Shown: positions 45,498-54,869, counted from the first letter of the stretch. The stretch is DNA of 64,000 bases from Hyphomonadaceae bacterium (GCA_028285145.1 JANQQC010000043.1:1-64000), one strand, 5' to 3'. Program-made: numbers and translations. The notes: a model not told the origin generated them from the letters alone.

Positions 45498-48047
45498 ATG
45501 AGCGACACAAAAGACATCGGCGGAACGACTGGCGGACGCAAACCTCTTTCCACGGGGAGAGGTTCGGGCACCGTGAAGCAAAGCTTCAGCCACGGCCGGT
45601 CAAAGCAGGTGGTGGTCGAGAAGAAGAAGCGACGCATGGTCGGCCCTGGCGGCGCGACCGCACCTTCCAAAGACAGTTCCGGCGGCGATAAGCCGAAAGT
45701 TTCCAAGATTGCCGAAGCGGCCAAAAAGCTCGGTATTACGGAGGCAGAACTGCGCGCGCGGCAAGCTGCGCTTCTGAAGCGCCGCGAAATGGAATCCAAG
45801 CGCGAGGAAGAAGCCAAGAAGGTTCAGGACGCAAATGCCCGCCTTAGAAGCGAGCAGGAAAAGAAGGTCCAGGCCGTCAAGGAGCGCGAGGAAGCTGACG
45901 CACGACGAAAGGCCGAAGAAGAGGCCCGCCTTGCCGAGGAGGCCGCGCAGGCCAAGGCCGCTGCGGAAAGCAAGAATAAATCATCGGGCCGCGGTGCTGC
46001 GACACCTGATCCGGCTGAAGCAATGCCCGATCCCTCCGCACTGGAGTCGATGGGCGGCCGGGTCAAGAAATCAAAATCGCGCGACGATCGCGACCGGAGC
46101 GGAGAGTCGTCCTCCAAGCCTCGAGGCGGCGAGCGCCGCCGCAGGGGCAAGCTGACCATCGCTTCTGCGCTTGGAGACGATACCGAGCGTCAACGGTCTC
46201 TCGCTTCTGTCCGCCGGGCACGCGAGCGAGAGCGCGAACGTCGCGAAAGCGGCGGGAGCGATGTAGGCGAGAAAGTATCGCTGGAGGTCACCCTACCCGA
46301 GACCATCACTCTGCAGGATCTGGCCGGACGCATGAAAGAGCGTGTCGCCGACGTGGTGAAGTTCATGATCCAGCAGGGCGAGATGATGCGTGGCAACGAC
46401 ATCATTGATGCCGACACAGCGGAAATCATCGCCGAGGAGTTCGGCCACACCGTGAAACGTGTTTCCGAATCTGACGTTGAGATCGGGCTGGAAGGCGAGG
46501 AAGACGATCCAAAGGATCTGTCCCCTCGCCCACCAATCGTGACCATTATGGGTCACGTTGATCACGGCAAGACGTCGCTTCTTGATGCTCTCCGCGAGAC
46601 CGACGTGGTTTCCGGCGAGGCCGGCGGCATCACGCAGCATATTGGTGCTTATCAGGTCACCCTGAAATCGGGCGACAAGATCAGCTTCCTCGATACGCCG
46701 GGCCACGCAGCCTTCTCGGCCATGCGCGCGCGCGGTGCCACCGCCACCGATATCGTGGTTCTGGTGGTTGCCGCCGATGACGGCGCAATGCCTCAGACGA
46801 TCGAAGCCATCAATCATGCCAAGGCGGCAGAAGTTCCGATCATCGTTGCGGTCAACAAGATCGACCTGCCTGGCGCAAATCCGGACAAGGTTCTGACCGA
46901 CCTGCTCCAGCACGATGTCCAGGTCGAAGCCATGGGCGGTGAAATCCAGGCTGTGCCAGTCTCCGCTCTTCAGAAAACTGGGCTCGATCAACTGACAGAA
47001 GCGATCACGCTTCAGGCAGAGCTGCTCGAACTCAAAGCTAACCCGAAACGCGCCGCAGATGGTGTCGTCGTGGAAAGCCAGCTCGACAAGGGTCGTGGGC
47101 CGGTTGCAACTGTCCTCGTCAAGCGAGGAACCCTGAAGCGCGGCGACATCGTTGTTGCCGGGGCTCAGTGGGGCAAGGTCCGCGCACTCGTGAACGAACG
47201 CGGCAAGCAACTCAAGGAAGCTGGCCCGTCCATTCCGGCCGAGGTGCTCGGTCTGGATGGCGCACCTGATCCAGGTGAACCTTTCAACGTGGTCGACTCC
47301 GAAGCCCGCGCGCGCGAAATCACCGAGTATCGCCAGCGTCAGAAACGTCAGGTTCAGGGCAAGGCGGGCGCAGCGGCGCGCGCATCGCTCGAACAGCTGA
47401 TGACAAAGCTCAAGGATGGCGCAACCGAAACCTCGGAACTGCCAGTGGTTGTCAAAGGCGACGTTCAAGGATCGGTCGAAGCGATCAGTCAGAGCCTCGA
47501 AAAAATCTCGACAGAAGAAGTGCGCGCGTCCGTGATTCATGGTGCGGTCGGCGGTATCTCCGAGAGCGATGTCCTGCTTGCCCAGTCCACCGGTGCGCCT
47601 ATCTTCGCGTTCAACGTTCGCGCCAACAAGCAGGCGCGTGACCTCGCCGAGCAGGAAGGCGTCGAGATCCGGTATTACTCGGTGATATACGACCTGATTG
47701 ACGATGTCCGGGACACGCTGTCGGGCATGCTCGCTCCGGAGAAACGCGAGACCTTTATCGGCTATGCGGAGATCCTCGAAGTCTTCAACATCACCAAGGT
47801 CGGCAAGGTTGCCGGTTGCCGGGTCACCGAAGGCGTCGTCAAACGCGGCTGCGGTGTACGTCTGCTACGCGACGATGTCGTGATCCACGAAGGAATGCTA
47901 AAGACACTGAAGCGCTTCAAGGATGAAGTGGCCGAGGTGAGCAATGGCACCGAGTGCGGTATGGCCTTCGAGAAGTACGACGACATCCGTCAGGGTGACC
48001 GGATCGAGTGTTTCGAGGTCGAGGAAATCGAACGCCGGCTTGAATAG
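45498..48047 (+). CDS. infB: Translation initiation factor IF-2
   Basis: IF-2 is the GTPase that places fMet-tRNA on the 30S subunit. The 849-aa protein has a long charged, Ala/Glu/Lys/Arg-rich N-terminal region (residues 1-260) with a coiled-coil-like segment, then the IF2_N domain ([20 protein letters not shown]), the G domain from about residue 352 ([43 protein letters not shown]), and the C-terminal domains binding initiator tRNA ([20 protein letters not shown]). The 52-bp gap after ylxR is too short for more than weak signals; it is read as an operon with nusA. Confidence 0.97.
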   Translation: MSDTKDIGGTTGGRKPLSTGRGSGTVKQSFSHGRSKQVVVEKKKRRMVGPGGATAPSKDSSGGDKPKVSKIAEAAKKLGITEAELRARQAALLKRREMESKREEEAKKVQDANARLRSEQEKKVQAVKEREEADARRKAEEEARLAEEAAQAKAAAESKNKSSGRGAATPDPAEAMPDPSALESMGGRVKKSKSRDDRDRSGESSSKPRGGERRRRGKLTIASALGDDTERQRSLASVRRARERERERRESGGSDVGEKVSLEVTLPETITLQDLAGRMKERVADVVKFMIQQGEMMRGNDIIDADTAEIIAEEFGHTVKRVSESDVEIGLEGEEDDPKDLSPRPPIVTIMGHVDHGKTSLLDALRETDVVSGEAGGITQHIGAYQVTLKSGDKISFLDTPGHAAFSAMRARGATATDIVVLVVAADDGAMPQTIEAINHAKAAEVPIIVAVNKIDLPGANPDKVLTDLLQHDVQVEAMGGEIQAVPVSALQKTGLDQLTEAITLQAELLELKANPKRAADGVVVESQLDKGRGPVATVLVKRGTLKRGDIVVAGAQWGKVRALVNERGKQLKEAGPSIPAEVLGLDGAPDPGEPFNVVDSEARAREITEYRQRQKRQVQGKAGAAARASLEQLMTKLKDGATETSELPVVVKGDVQGSVEAISQSLEKISTEEVRASVIHGAVGGISESDVLLAQSTGAPIFAFNVRANKQARDLAEQEGVEIRYYSVIYDLIDDVRDTLSGMLAPEKRETFIGYAEILEVFNITKVGKVAGCRVTEGVVKRGCGVRLLRDDVVIHEGMLKTLKRFKDEVAEVSNGTECGMAFEKYDDIRQGDRIECFEVEEIERRLE

Positions 48048-48085
48048 TCTCAGGCATCGAAAACGAATGTGCGGGTGAAGCAGGT

Positions 48086-48104
48086 GTCCGGTAGGTTACC
48101 GGAC
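48086..48104 (+). promoter_or_regulatory. Perfect 8-bp hairpin between infB and the YcxB-like gene
   Basis: GTCCGGTA (48086-48093), loop GGT, TACCGGAC (48097-48104). No T-run follows, so it is unlikely to stop RNA polymerase alone; it may protect the 3' end of the infB mRNA, or be an operator for the next gene (start 48131). Confidence 0.5.
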
Positions 48105-48130
48105 GCTTGGACTCGCGGGCATAGGCACGC

Positions 48131-48652
48131 ATGGCTGAAGCATTGACCGTCTCAGGAACGCTGACCGAGCAGGACATGACGAAGCTGGTCAAGGTTGCTC
48201 GCGCCAACACGATTGGACCAACCGCGCTTTACTATGCCGGTGTAACGGCACCAGCCGTGTCAGCTGCCATGGCAGTCGTCACCAATGCAGCACTGACCGA
48301 TGCCCACCTCCCTGACTATTGGGTAAGCTTCTGGTCGTCGATCATGGCCGCACTGACAGGGATCAGCTGGTATCTCATCTTTGTACGTTGGTCCGATCGA
48401 CGAAAAGCTGGGCGGTCGTCGGATCTAGAAGGCGAGACAGAGCTGAGTGCAGACGAAGAGGGACTTCTGCTCAAGCGTGCACAAATCAAAACACGCATTG
48501 GCTGGGCTGCCATCTCCCGCATACAGTCGACCAGGAAGCACACAGTCGTATTCGTGACCCAGCATAGCCCGATCGTGATCCCGCACGCCTGGTTTGTTGA
48601 TCGCGAGACACAGGCTTCATTCCTTACGGCCCTAGAAAAGGGAGCTGCCTAA
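48131..48652 (+). CDS. Two-helix membrane protein with YcxB-like C-terminal domain
   Basis: A 173-aa protein with two hydrophobic helices (about 33-54 and 65-88; TAPAVSAAMAVVTNAALT and IMAALTGISWYLIFV) and a soluble C-terminal domain that looks like the YcxB-like domain (LLLKRAQIKTRIGWAAISRI, HTVVFVTQHSPIVIPHAWF). The YcxB family has unknown function. The gene is inserted between infB and rbfA, which are normally adjacent, and ends 1 nt before the rbfA start. An N-terminal portion (residues 1-32) is polar and may be cytoplasmic. Confidence 0.65.
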   Translation: MAEALTVSGTLTEQDMTKLVKVARANTIGPTALYYAGVTAPAVSAAMAVVTNAALTDAHLPDYWVSFWSSIMAALTGISWYLIFVRWSDRRKAGRSSDLEGETELSADEEGLLLKRAQIKTRIGWAAISRIQSTRKHTVVFVTQHSPIVIPHAWFVDRETQASFLTALEKGAA

Positions 48653-48653
48653 T

Positions 48654-49073
48654 ATGGCGCGCCGTCCTTCAAAATCGGGTAGTCTTGAACCCTCCCAACG
48701 CCAGCTGCGTGCGGGAGAACTGATCCGTCATGCACTCGTCGATATCCTGGCCCGCGAGGACTTTCGTGATCCGGCTTTGGCCAGCGTATCAGTTACCATT
48801 GGTGAAGTGCGATGTTCACCAGACCTCAAGCATGCACGTGTCTTCTGTTCCCCGCTTGGGTCGGACAAAAATGAAGACTCAAGAGCACTCACAGATGCAC
48901 TAAACCGCGCGGCCGGTTTCCTGCGCGGACGACTCGGACGGGAGATCGATATGAAGTTCACGCCTGAGCTTCGCTTCATTCCTGATCGCAGTTATGACGA
49001 AGCGACGGCAATGGATCGCTTGCTGGATAGTCCGAAGGTCCGCCAGGACCTTGAGAACCCTGACGAACGCTAA
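48654..49073 (+). CDS. rbfA: RbfA, 30S ribosome-binding factor A
   Basis: RbfA binds the 30S subunit near helix 1 of 16S rRNA and is needed for maturation and cold growth. The 139-aa protein has the KH-like family core: RQLRAGELIRHALVDILARE, DPALASVSVTIGEVRCSPDL, ARVFCSPLG, and FTPELRFIPDRSYDEATAMD at the end. ATG 48654 follows the YcxB-like stop by one base. truB, rpsO and pnp, which usually follow rbfA, are absent; instead a hydrolase on the opposite strand converges. Confidence 0.95.
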   Translation: MARRPSKSGSLEPSQRQLRAGELIRHALVDILAREDFRDPALASVSVTIGEVRCSPDLKHARVFCSPLGSDKNEDSRALTDALNRAAGFLRGRLGREIDMKFTPELRFIPDRSYDEATAMDRLLDSPKVRQDLENPDER

Positions 49074-49082
49074 GCGCCAGCG

Positions 49083-50051
49083 CTAAATCCCCGCGCGCTC
49101 CAGTAGCCTGTCAAAACCGGCCCAGAATTCCGCACGGCGTTCATCCGTCTCCATGAGAATCTCATGCTTCGCACCGGCGACCGTCACATGCTCACAATCC
49201 GGCAGCAGCGAAGCGACGCGGTCATGAGATGCGTTATCGACCAGCTTTTCCTGTTCTGCCGTGGCGAGAAATACCGGAATATCGACAGCCTTGATCTTGG
49301 CCGCCTTGGCGAAGGTACCGATAATGTTAAGCGAAGCACCGAGCCACCCCCAGGTGACCGGCCCAAGTTCCAGTTCCGGCGCAGCATCGACCAAAGCCTG
49401 CTGCAGCTTCCAGCGCTGCTCGTCATTGGTTACGATATTGTCTTCGAAGCGCTCACGCGGTCCCGGTTGCTGAGCGTAGTCATCGGATCGCCCCATCACC
49501 CGCATTGCCCAGACAAGATAGCGCATCCCGAAAATGCGCGTGTTGAAACCCCACATCGGCGCGCTGAAGGCAGCTGCTTCCACTTTCACAAGTTTCTGCG
49601 CAATGGCGGCCAAAGCAATGGCTCCACCCATGGAGTGCGCCAGCGAAACATAAGGCCGCGGCAGCCTATCCTCCAACGCGTCCAGCCCGTTGCGCAGCGC
49701 GCCCATGAAGGTTTCGAAGTTGTCGATATGACCCTTCTTTGAATCCTCCAAAAGCCGATCGGAAAGGCCCTGCCCCGGCCAGTCGAGAATGAGAACGGCA
49801 AAGCCTTTGGCTTGAAGCTCGCGCGCGGTTTCGAAATACTTCTCAATGAACTCTGTGCGACCTGGACAAACAAGGCATGTGCCGCGCGCCGTACTTTCAT
49901 TCAGCGCGGGCGCAATGCAGGCACGCAGGCGTCTTCCACCAACCCCTCGGAACCAGATCAGCTCTGCACCTTCAGGCCTCGGATTTCCGGGAACATCGAC
50001 AAAATCACCAAGATCATCCTTGGCTTTCGGTGAGGCGGTTTGTTCAGTCAT
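49083..50051 (-). CDS. Alpha/beta hydrolase, lysophospholipase/monoacylglycerol-lipase type
   Basis: A 322-aa alpha/beta hydrolase resembling PldB and monoglyceride lipases: oxyanion/lead part RGTCLVCPGRTEFIEKYFE, VLILDWPGQGLSDR, nucleophile motif SLAHSMGGAIALA (A-H-S-M-G, where most relatives have G-H-S-M-G), and a C-terminal His in GAKHEILMETDE with VFLATAEQEKLVD for the acid. Likely a lipase or esterase in lipid turnover. The start ATG 50051 (MTEQTAS) is chosen; earlier in-frame starts at 50069-50060 add a few hydrophobic residues. It converges with rbfA and is on the same strand as the SCP2 gene 86 bp upstream. Confidence 0.85.
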   Translation of the reverse strand: MTEQTASPKAKDDLGDFVDVPGNPRPEGAELIWFRGVGGRRLRACIAPALNESTARGTCLVCPGRTEFIEKYFETARELQAKGFAVLILDWPGQGLSDRLLEDSKKGHIDNFETFMGALRNGLDALEDRLPRPYVSLAHSMGGAIALAAIAQKLVKVEAAAFSAPMWGFNTRIFGMRYLVWAMRVMGRSDDYAQQPGPRERFEDNIVTNDEQRWKLQQALVDAAPELELGPVTWGWLGASLNIIGTFAKAAKIKAVDIPVFLATAEQEKLVDNASHDRVASLLPDCEHVTVAGAKHEILMETDERRAEFWAGFDRLLERAGI

Positions 50052-50137
50052 CAGCAACATCATACACAAACTAAAAGCGCCGCGCGCGGAGTATTACCTC
50101 AAGCGCACGGCGCGTTCATTCACTTCGTCGACGTCTT

Positions 50138-50440
50138 TTACGAGAACTTCGACATCAAGCCCTGAAGCTGCATGGCAACTGACATGTCGCCGAGCACTTT
50201 CAGTTTGCCCTGCATGAAGGCCATAGTCGGGTCCATCTCTCCAGCGGACAGCTTCTGGAAGTCACCCCAGTCAACCTTGATCGTGGCGTCAGCTTCACTG
50301 TCGGAATTGTCGACCGTGCCCGTTTGGCCGTCGATGAAGAGTTTCCCGTCGTCGCCGAAGTCGAATTTCACCTTCTTGGTGAAATCGCCGCCAGCGGTGA
50401 CCGCTGCATCTGCCTTTTGAGTCAGTTCTGCGAGATCCAT
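50138..50440 (-). CDS. SCP2 sterol-carrier domain protein
   Basis: A 100-aa free-standing SCP2 domain: MDLAELTQKADAAVTAG, KKVKFDFGDDGKLFIDG and TMAFMQGKLKVLGDMSVAMQ at the end are typical. It binds fatty acids, sterols or other lipids in a hydrophobic tunnel. ATG 50440 has AAGGAGG 5 nt upstream; the open frame to 50485 is rejected for that reason. Position and orientation make it a neighbour of the hydrolase at 49083-50051 and divergent from a Baeyer-Villiger monooxygenase. Confidence 0.88.
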   Translation of the reverse strand: MDLAELTQKADAAVTAGGDFTKKVKFDFGDDGKLFIDGQTGTVDNSDSEADATIKVDWGDFQKLSAGEMDPTMAFMQGKLKVLGDMSVAMQLQGLMSKFS

Positions 50441-50552
50441 CAAAGCCTCCTTGAAAATGGGTCTGCTGAGATAAAGCAGGGCCACCCCATTGATTGCAAG
50501 GGAAAAGGCAGCGGCGGCGCTGACGTTTGCGTTAAAGGAAAGGCTGGCCTTC

Positions 50553-50591
50553 CGTCACGGGATGCGTGAAACTATGACACGAACGTCACGG
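50553..50591. promoter_or_regulatory. Direct repeat CGTCACGG before the monooxygenase gene
   Basis: CGTCACGG occurs at 50553-50560 and 50584-50591, 31 bp apart (about three helical turns), inside the 167-bp divergent gap between the SCP2 gene and the monooxygenase, just upstream of ATG 50608. Direct repeats at helical spacing are typical of regulators binding on one DNA face. No known regulator gene is nearby. Confidence 0.35.
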
Positions 50592-50607
50592 TTTGGGAGA
50601 AATAGAC

Positions 50608-52125
50608 ATGGCAGATGCTGAACACTTTGATGTCCTGATCGTCGGTGCCGGCATTTCAGGTATCGGTGCCGCTGTACACCTGAACCGGGACTGTCCCAGT
50701 AAAACATATGCGATTCTGGAAGGCCGTGAGGATATCGGCGGCACGTGGGACATCTTCCGATATCCGGGAATCCGCTCCGACAGCGACATGCATACGCTTG
50801 GTTACCGCTTCAAGCCGTGGACCAATCCAAAGGCCATCGCCGATGGGCCGGCTATCATGGAATACCTGCGGGAGACTATCGCCGAGCACAAGATCAAAGA
50901 CCACATTCGCTTCAGTTCGCTTGTAAAACGTGCGGAGTGGTCAACGCCGGATGCGCGGTGGACCGTGACAACAGAAAGTAAGGACGGCACCTCGCAGACC
51001 TATACCTGCAACTTCCTTTTCATGTGCGCCGGCTACTACTCCTACAAGGGTGGTCACCGCCCTGACTTCCAGAATGAGGAAGCCTTCAAGGGACAAATGG
51101 TGCACCCTCAGGAATGGCCAGATGATCTCGATTATGCGGGCAAGAAGGTCGTCGTCATAGGTTCTGGTGCGACGGCCATGACGCTGGTGCCTTCGATGGC
51201 TGACAAGGCCGCCCACGTCACCATGCTGCAAAGATCACCAACCTATGTCGTTTCCCGCCCGGCACGCGATGCGATCGCGAATACGATGCGCAAAATCCTC
51301 CCCGAGACGGCTGCTTATAAGCTATCCCGATGGAAGAACATCACCATGCAGGGGTATATGTACAACAGGACGCGAACACACCCGGAAAAGGTGAAGGAAA
51401 CCATTCTCGGTATGGCGCGCAAGGAGCTCGGTGATGATTATGTCGCCGAGCACTTTACCCCCAGCTACAATCCCTGGGACCAACGCCTTTGCCTTGTGCC
51501 CGATGCCGACATGTTTGAAGCCATAAAATCGAAGAAGGCGTCTGTTGTGACTGACCACATCGACGAATTTACCGAGACGGGCATTAAACTGAAATCTGGC
51601 GAAGAGCTTGAGGCCGACATCATCGTTACCGCGACAGGCCTGCGCCTAGTCGTGCTTGGAGAGGCCGACTTCATTGTCGATGGCAAACCTGTCGATTTCT
51701 CGAAAACCTGGACCTACAAGGGTATGGGTTACTCAGGCGTCCCAAACCTGATTTCTACGTTCGGTTATATCAACGCGTCGTGGACGCTTCGGGCAGACCT
51801 TACGAGTGAGTATGTCTGTCGCCTTCTAAACCACATGGACGAACTGGGCGTGCGCCAGTGCACACCTCGCCTGCGCCCGCAAGATGGCGACATGCCAGAG
51901 CGACCTTGGATCGATGATTTCTCCTCTGGCTACATGCAGCGCGTCATGCACCTTTTCCCACGCCAGGGTGATCGGGAGCCCTGGCTTAATCCGCAAAGCT
52001 ACACCAAGGACAAGAAGATGTTCCGGCAGGCTCCCCTAGAAGATGGCGCGATGGTCTTTGACAATGCCGCCTCCGGGGCTGCGGCTCCAAATGATGCCGA
52101 GCCGGCCCTGACAGCGGCCGAATAG
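50608..52125 (+). CDS. FAD-dependent Baeyer-Villiger monooxygenase
   Basis: A 505-aa flavoprotein. Two dinucleotide-binding motifs (VLIVGAGISGIGAAVHL near residues 10-25 for FAD, VVVIGSGATAM near 183 for NADPH) flank the type I Baeyer-Villiger fingerprint F160-K-G-Q-M-V-H166-P-Q-E-W170-P (FxGxxxHxxxW), which separates BVMOs from ordinary flavin monooxygenases (Y or F instead of W). The enzyme inserts an oxygen next to a ketone to give an ester or lactone. The next gene, 18 bp on, is a hydrolase that could open such a product. ATG 50608 follows GGGAGA. Confidence 0.88.
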   Translation: MADAEHFDVLIVGAGISGIGAAVHLNRDCPSKTYAILEGREDIGGTWDIFRYPGIRSDSDMHTLGYRFKPWTNPKAIADGPAIMEYLRETIAEHKIKDHIRFSSLVKRAEWSTPDARWTVTTESKDGTSQTYTCNFLFMCAGYYSYKGGHRPDFQNEEAFKGQMVHPQEWPDDLDYAGKKVVVIGSGATAMTLVPSMADKAAHVTMLQRSPTYVVSRPARDAIANTMRKILPETAAYKLSRWKNITMQGYMYNRTRTHPEKVKETILGMARKELGDDYVAEHFTPSYNPWDQRLCLVPDADMFEAIKSKKASVVTDHIDEFTETGIKLKSGEELEADIIVTATGLRLVVLGEADFIVDGKPVDFSKTWTYKGMGYSGVPNLISTFGYINASWTLRADLTSEYVCRLLNHMDELGVRQCTPRLRPQDGDMPERPWIDDFSSGYMQRVMHLFPRQGDREPWLNPQSYTKDKKMFRQAPLEDGAMVFDNAASGAAAPNDAEPALTAAE

Positions 52126-52142
52126 GCCAGCTACCTGGAACG

Positions 52143-52904
52143 ATGACAAAGTTTCTCGAGACGGCTCACGGGAGTCGACTTGCATACCGGCGCACCGAAG
52201 GACGGGGCGTTGGCCTAGTCTGGTTGTCGGGCTTCAACTCAGACATGCAAGGCTCAAAGGTCACGACGCTGGAAGCATGGGCGGCGTCCAATGGACGTCC
52301 CTTCCTTGCTTTCGACTATTCTGGTCATGGATTGAGCGACGGCGATTTCTCCGACGGGACAGTCTCCCAATGGCGTAATGATACTTTAGACGCCATTGAT
52401 ACTCTGACAGAGGGTCCGCAGGTATTGGTTGGATCATCCATGGGGGGATGGATGGCCCTGCTCGCCGCAACCGCGCGGCCTGAGCGGGTTCAAGGTCTGG
52501 TACTCATCGCACCGGCCCCCGACTTCACGGAAAAATTGATGTGGACATCATTCAATGCTGACACACAGGCGGAGATCATGGAGAAGGGTGTCCATATGCG
52601 TCCGTCAGACTATGGAGAGCCATATCCGATTACCCGTGCGCTTATCGAAGACGGACGGAACTGGCAGTTGCTTGAATCGTCGATTGATTTCGCTGGTCCT
52701 GTGCGAATCCTTCAAGGTATGCAGGATCCGGATGTCCCATGGCAGCATGCCGAAAAGCTCGTCAGCGTAATCCGGTCAGACGACCTTACATTAACATTGA
52801 TCAAGGATGGTGATCATCGCTTGTCGCGAGATGAGGATATTGAGCGACTGCTAACGACCTGTGCCGAAATCACGGCACAGCTCGACGGCACACCCGGCAC
52901 TTAA
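52143..52904 (+). CDS. Alpha/beta hydrolase (ABHD10-like esterase/thioesterase)
   Basis: A 253-aa hydrolase resembling the ABHD10/palmitoyl-thioesterase group: LVWLSGFNSDMQGSKVTTLE, FLAFDYSGHGLSDGDFSDGT, nucleophile VLVGSSMGGWMALLAA (G-S-S-M-G), acid region LQGMQDPDVPW and His in DGDHRLSR. It is 18 bp after the monooxygenase and probably co-translated. An ester made by the BVMO could be its substrate, but sequence alone does not show this. The 3' end overlaps the Flp pilin gene (opposite strand) by 4 nt. Confidence 0.87.
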   Translation: MTKFLETAHGSRLAYRRTEGRGVGLVWLSGFNSDMQGSKVTTLEAWAASNGRPFLAFDYSGHGLSDGDFSDGTVSQWRNDTLDAIDTLTEGPQVLVGSSMGGWMALLAATARPERVQGLVLIAPAPDFTEKLMWTSFNADTQAEIMEKGVHMRPSDYGEPYPITRALIEDGRNWQLLESSIDFAGPVRILQGMQDPDVPWQHAEKLVSVIRSDDLTLTLIKDGDHRLSRDEDIERLLTTCAEITAQLDGTPGT

Positions 52905-53086
52905 TCGGTAACGATCGCTTCTTCGATGGCGTTGTAGGTCGCGTCGTTCGCGTCGCTAAAACTGTTAAGTGCAGACAGAAGTGCCACGACGATCAGGCTA
53001 GCAATCAGGCCATACTCAACAGCGGTCGCCCCCTGCTGGCAGCGGCCGAAACGCTTGATGCGCGATCTGAGGCACGTCGTGGTCAT
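52901..53086 (-). CDS. Flp/Fap-type pilin
   Basis: A 61-aa Flp-family major-pilin precursor. A basic leader (MTTTCLRSRIKRFGRCQQG) ends with the TadV-type site G19/ATAVEY (Glu at +5, Tyr at +6), then one hydrophobic helix (GLIASLIVVALLSALNSF). After cleavage about 42 residues remain. GGGAG is 9 nt before ATG 53086. It is not near other tad genes; the TadE/TadG-like genes of this window are 47 kb away. The SDR gene lies upstream on the same strand. Confidence 0.92.
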   Translation of the reverse strand: MTTTCLRSRIKRFGRCQQGATAVEYGLIASLIVVALLSALNSFSDANDATYNAIEEAIVTD

Positions 53087-53167
53087 TAAGAAAACTCCCG
53101 CAATCTGTCATTTCTACCTGAACGAAATGAAGAACTCGCTAACCAGCGCGAACAATTTTCATGAAAT

Positions 53168-54016
53168 TCAATGGGATACTGCGGCGTTGATTGCTTTCAG
53201 CCCGTCGCGATAGCTTGGATACTGCGGCAACCAGTCCAAGGCGGCTTTGGTCCGGCCATTGGAAACACGCTTGCACTCGGAATAAAAGCTTCTGGCCATC
53301 GGGCTCAATTCATCCGACCGCCAATGGACCTCTGGCGGCGCTGGTGCACCAAGTAACTCTGCTGCAAACGTGGTTACATCCTGTGGCGGAGACGGCTCAT
53401 CGTCGCACAAATGGAAAACACCGGTTAAGGACGGCCGTTCGAGCAACGCCATCAACCCGTGCGCGAGATCGTGCACATGAATACGGCTAAACACTTGGCC
53501 TGGCTTGAGAATTCTCTTTGCTTTGCCAGCCCGCACTCGCTCAAGCGGCGAGCGCCCGGATCCATAGATCCCGGGGAGCCGGACAATACGCGTGTCCGGC
53601 CGGGTCTCCAACCACTGATCCTCGGCTAGGACGCGTCTGCATCCCCTTTTTGAGGACGCTTTTCGAGGTGTCCACTCAAAGACCCAGCCGCCGTCCAGAT
53701 CACCATAGACACCTGTGGTCGACAGGTAGGTGACCGACGCCGCTTCGCGCACGGCGTCATGCGCAGTACGCAAGGTCGGACAGCCCTCAGCATCGGGAGG
53801 CGTCGAAATGAGCCAGTGGGACCGGGCGGGAGGGCGTGGCACCGCCCCCTCGTTGAAGACCTGCCCCTCGATTCCGAGCCCATTCAGCCGAGCGATGCCC
53901 TCGGCAGTTCGTGTAGTGCCCATAATCCGCCACGTGTCCTTACTCAGCAAGGATGCCATGGCCTGCACGGTGTATCCGGCTCCGAAAGCAAAGACAGTCT
54001 GTTGCTGAATAGTCAT
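53168..54016 (-). CDS. NAD(P)-dependent sugar-epimerase-like SDR (YeeZ-like)
   Basis: A 282-aa extended short-chain dehydrogenase of the atypical YeeZ group: the N-terminal VFAFGAGYTVQAMASLL keeps a degenerate nucleotide-binding loop (GAGYT), with the active-site-like YLSTTGVYGDLDG and RLPGIYGSGRSPLERV further on. Substrate unknown; the family is called NAD-dependent epimerase or SDR without proven function. ATG 54016 is used. It is divergent from a TPR protein gene with a gap of 57 bp. Confidence 0.83.
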   Translation of the reverse strand: MTIQQQTVFAFGAGYTVQAMASLLSKDTWRIMGTTRTAEGIARLNGLGIEGQVFNEGAVPRPPARSHWLISTPPDAEGCPTLRTAHDAVREAASVTYLSTTGVYGDLDGGWVFEWTPRKASSKRGCRRVLAEDQWLETRPDTRIVRLPGIYGSGRSPLERVRAGKAKRILKPGQVFSRIHVHDLAHGLMALLERPSLTGVFHLCDDEPSPPQDVTTFAAELLGAPAPPEVHWRSDELSPMARSFYSECKRVSNGRTKAALDWLPQYPSYRDGLKAINAAVSH

Positions 54017-54073
54017 TTGCTGTCTGTCTATCTGCGTTTTAGGTCCACGAGTCGATCTCTGGAGTACCGTTCA

Positions 54074-54724
54074 ATGCTGCTTCTCGCCACCGCATTTGCA
54101 GGTTTCGGCCTAACCCAGACGGCCAGTGCAGATCTGGCGAGGGATGAACTCGCACGACTGGAGACCTGTCTTGAGCGGATCGAGACAAACCCTGAAGCGG
54201 CTTATGAAGACGGCCTAGCGTGGCTTGGACAGGGCAGCCGACCGCCGGCGCGGCAATGCGTTGCCCTCGCGCTCATCGCGCTTGGCCAACCCGAGGCTGG
54301 CGCGGCCGAACTCGAAGATCTCGCCAACGCGCCCGATGCAGGCTCCCTGGAACAACGCGCGCTTTATCTGGCCCAGTCAGGCAATGCATGGATGGCGGCA
54401 GGTTTACCACGTGCGGCGGAGACGACCTTGACCAACGCCGTGAAGCTTTCACCCAATGACAGTGAACTTCATGCTGACAGGGCAGCCGCCTATCTCGCGC
54501 TTGAGCGTTGGGAGGAAGCGCTCGGAGACCTTGACTATTCGCTGTCTATCCAGCCCTCCAATGCCGATGCACTTGCCATGCGCGCGCGGGCCTACCTTCA
54601 ACTGGAAAGGTATGATGACGCACTCAACGACGTCGATGAAGCCCGCCTTCAACGACCGGAAGACATCGAATTGCTGGTCCTGCGCGGTGATATCCGCGAA
54701 GCCCGCCGTGTTGGAGAACGCTAG
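54074..54724 (+). CDS. Secreted tetratricopeptide-repeat protein
   Basis: A 216-aa periplasmic protein: signal peptide MLLLATAFAGFGLTQTASA (cleavage after ASA), then helical repeats. The clearest TPR units are in the second half (about 110-205): AAETTLTNAVKLSPNDSELH, AAYLALERWEEALGDLDYSL, ARAYLQLERYDDALNDVDEA. It probably serves as a protein-binding scaffold. ATG 54074 follows GGAG by 9 nt; the frame is open further upstream, but that part would overlap the SDR gene in antisense. Partners are not evident. Confidence 0.83.
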   Translation: MLLLATAFAGFGLTQTASADLARDELARLETCLERIETNPEAAYEDGLAWLGQGSRPPARQCVALALIALGQPEAGAAELEDLANAPDAGSLEQRALYLAQSGNAWMAAGLPRAAETTLTNAVKLSPNDSELHADRAAAYLALERWEEALGDLDYSLSIQPSNADALAMRARAYLQLERYDDALNDVDEARLQRPEDIELLVLRGDIREARRVGER

Positions 54725-54869
54725 GCAGGCTGGGCTGCAACTCTGATGCCTCACCTGTGACGCGATCCTTGACAGAGTTGCTCGCCTCGGACGATTGACT
54801 GGATACGCTTCCAGCGCTTCACGCGCGCCGTTCAGGACGGATTTCTTGCGCGATTACAGTCTTCCAGAC

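Noticed and set aside
53100..53140. Second SOS box upstream of the Flp pilin (GAAC ... GAAC at 53120-53135)
   Set aside because: Spacing is 8 bp, not 7, and there is no functional reason.
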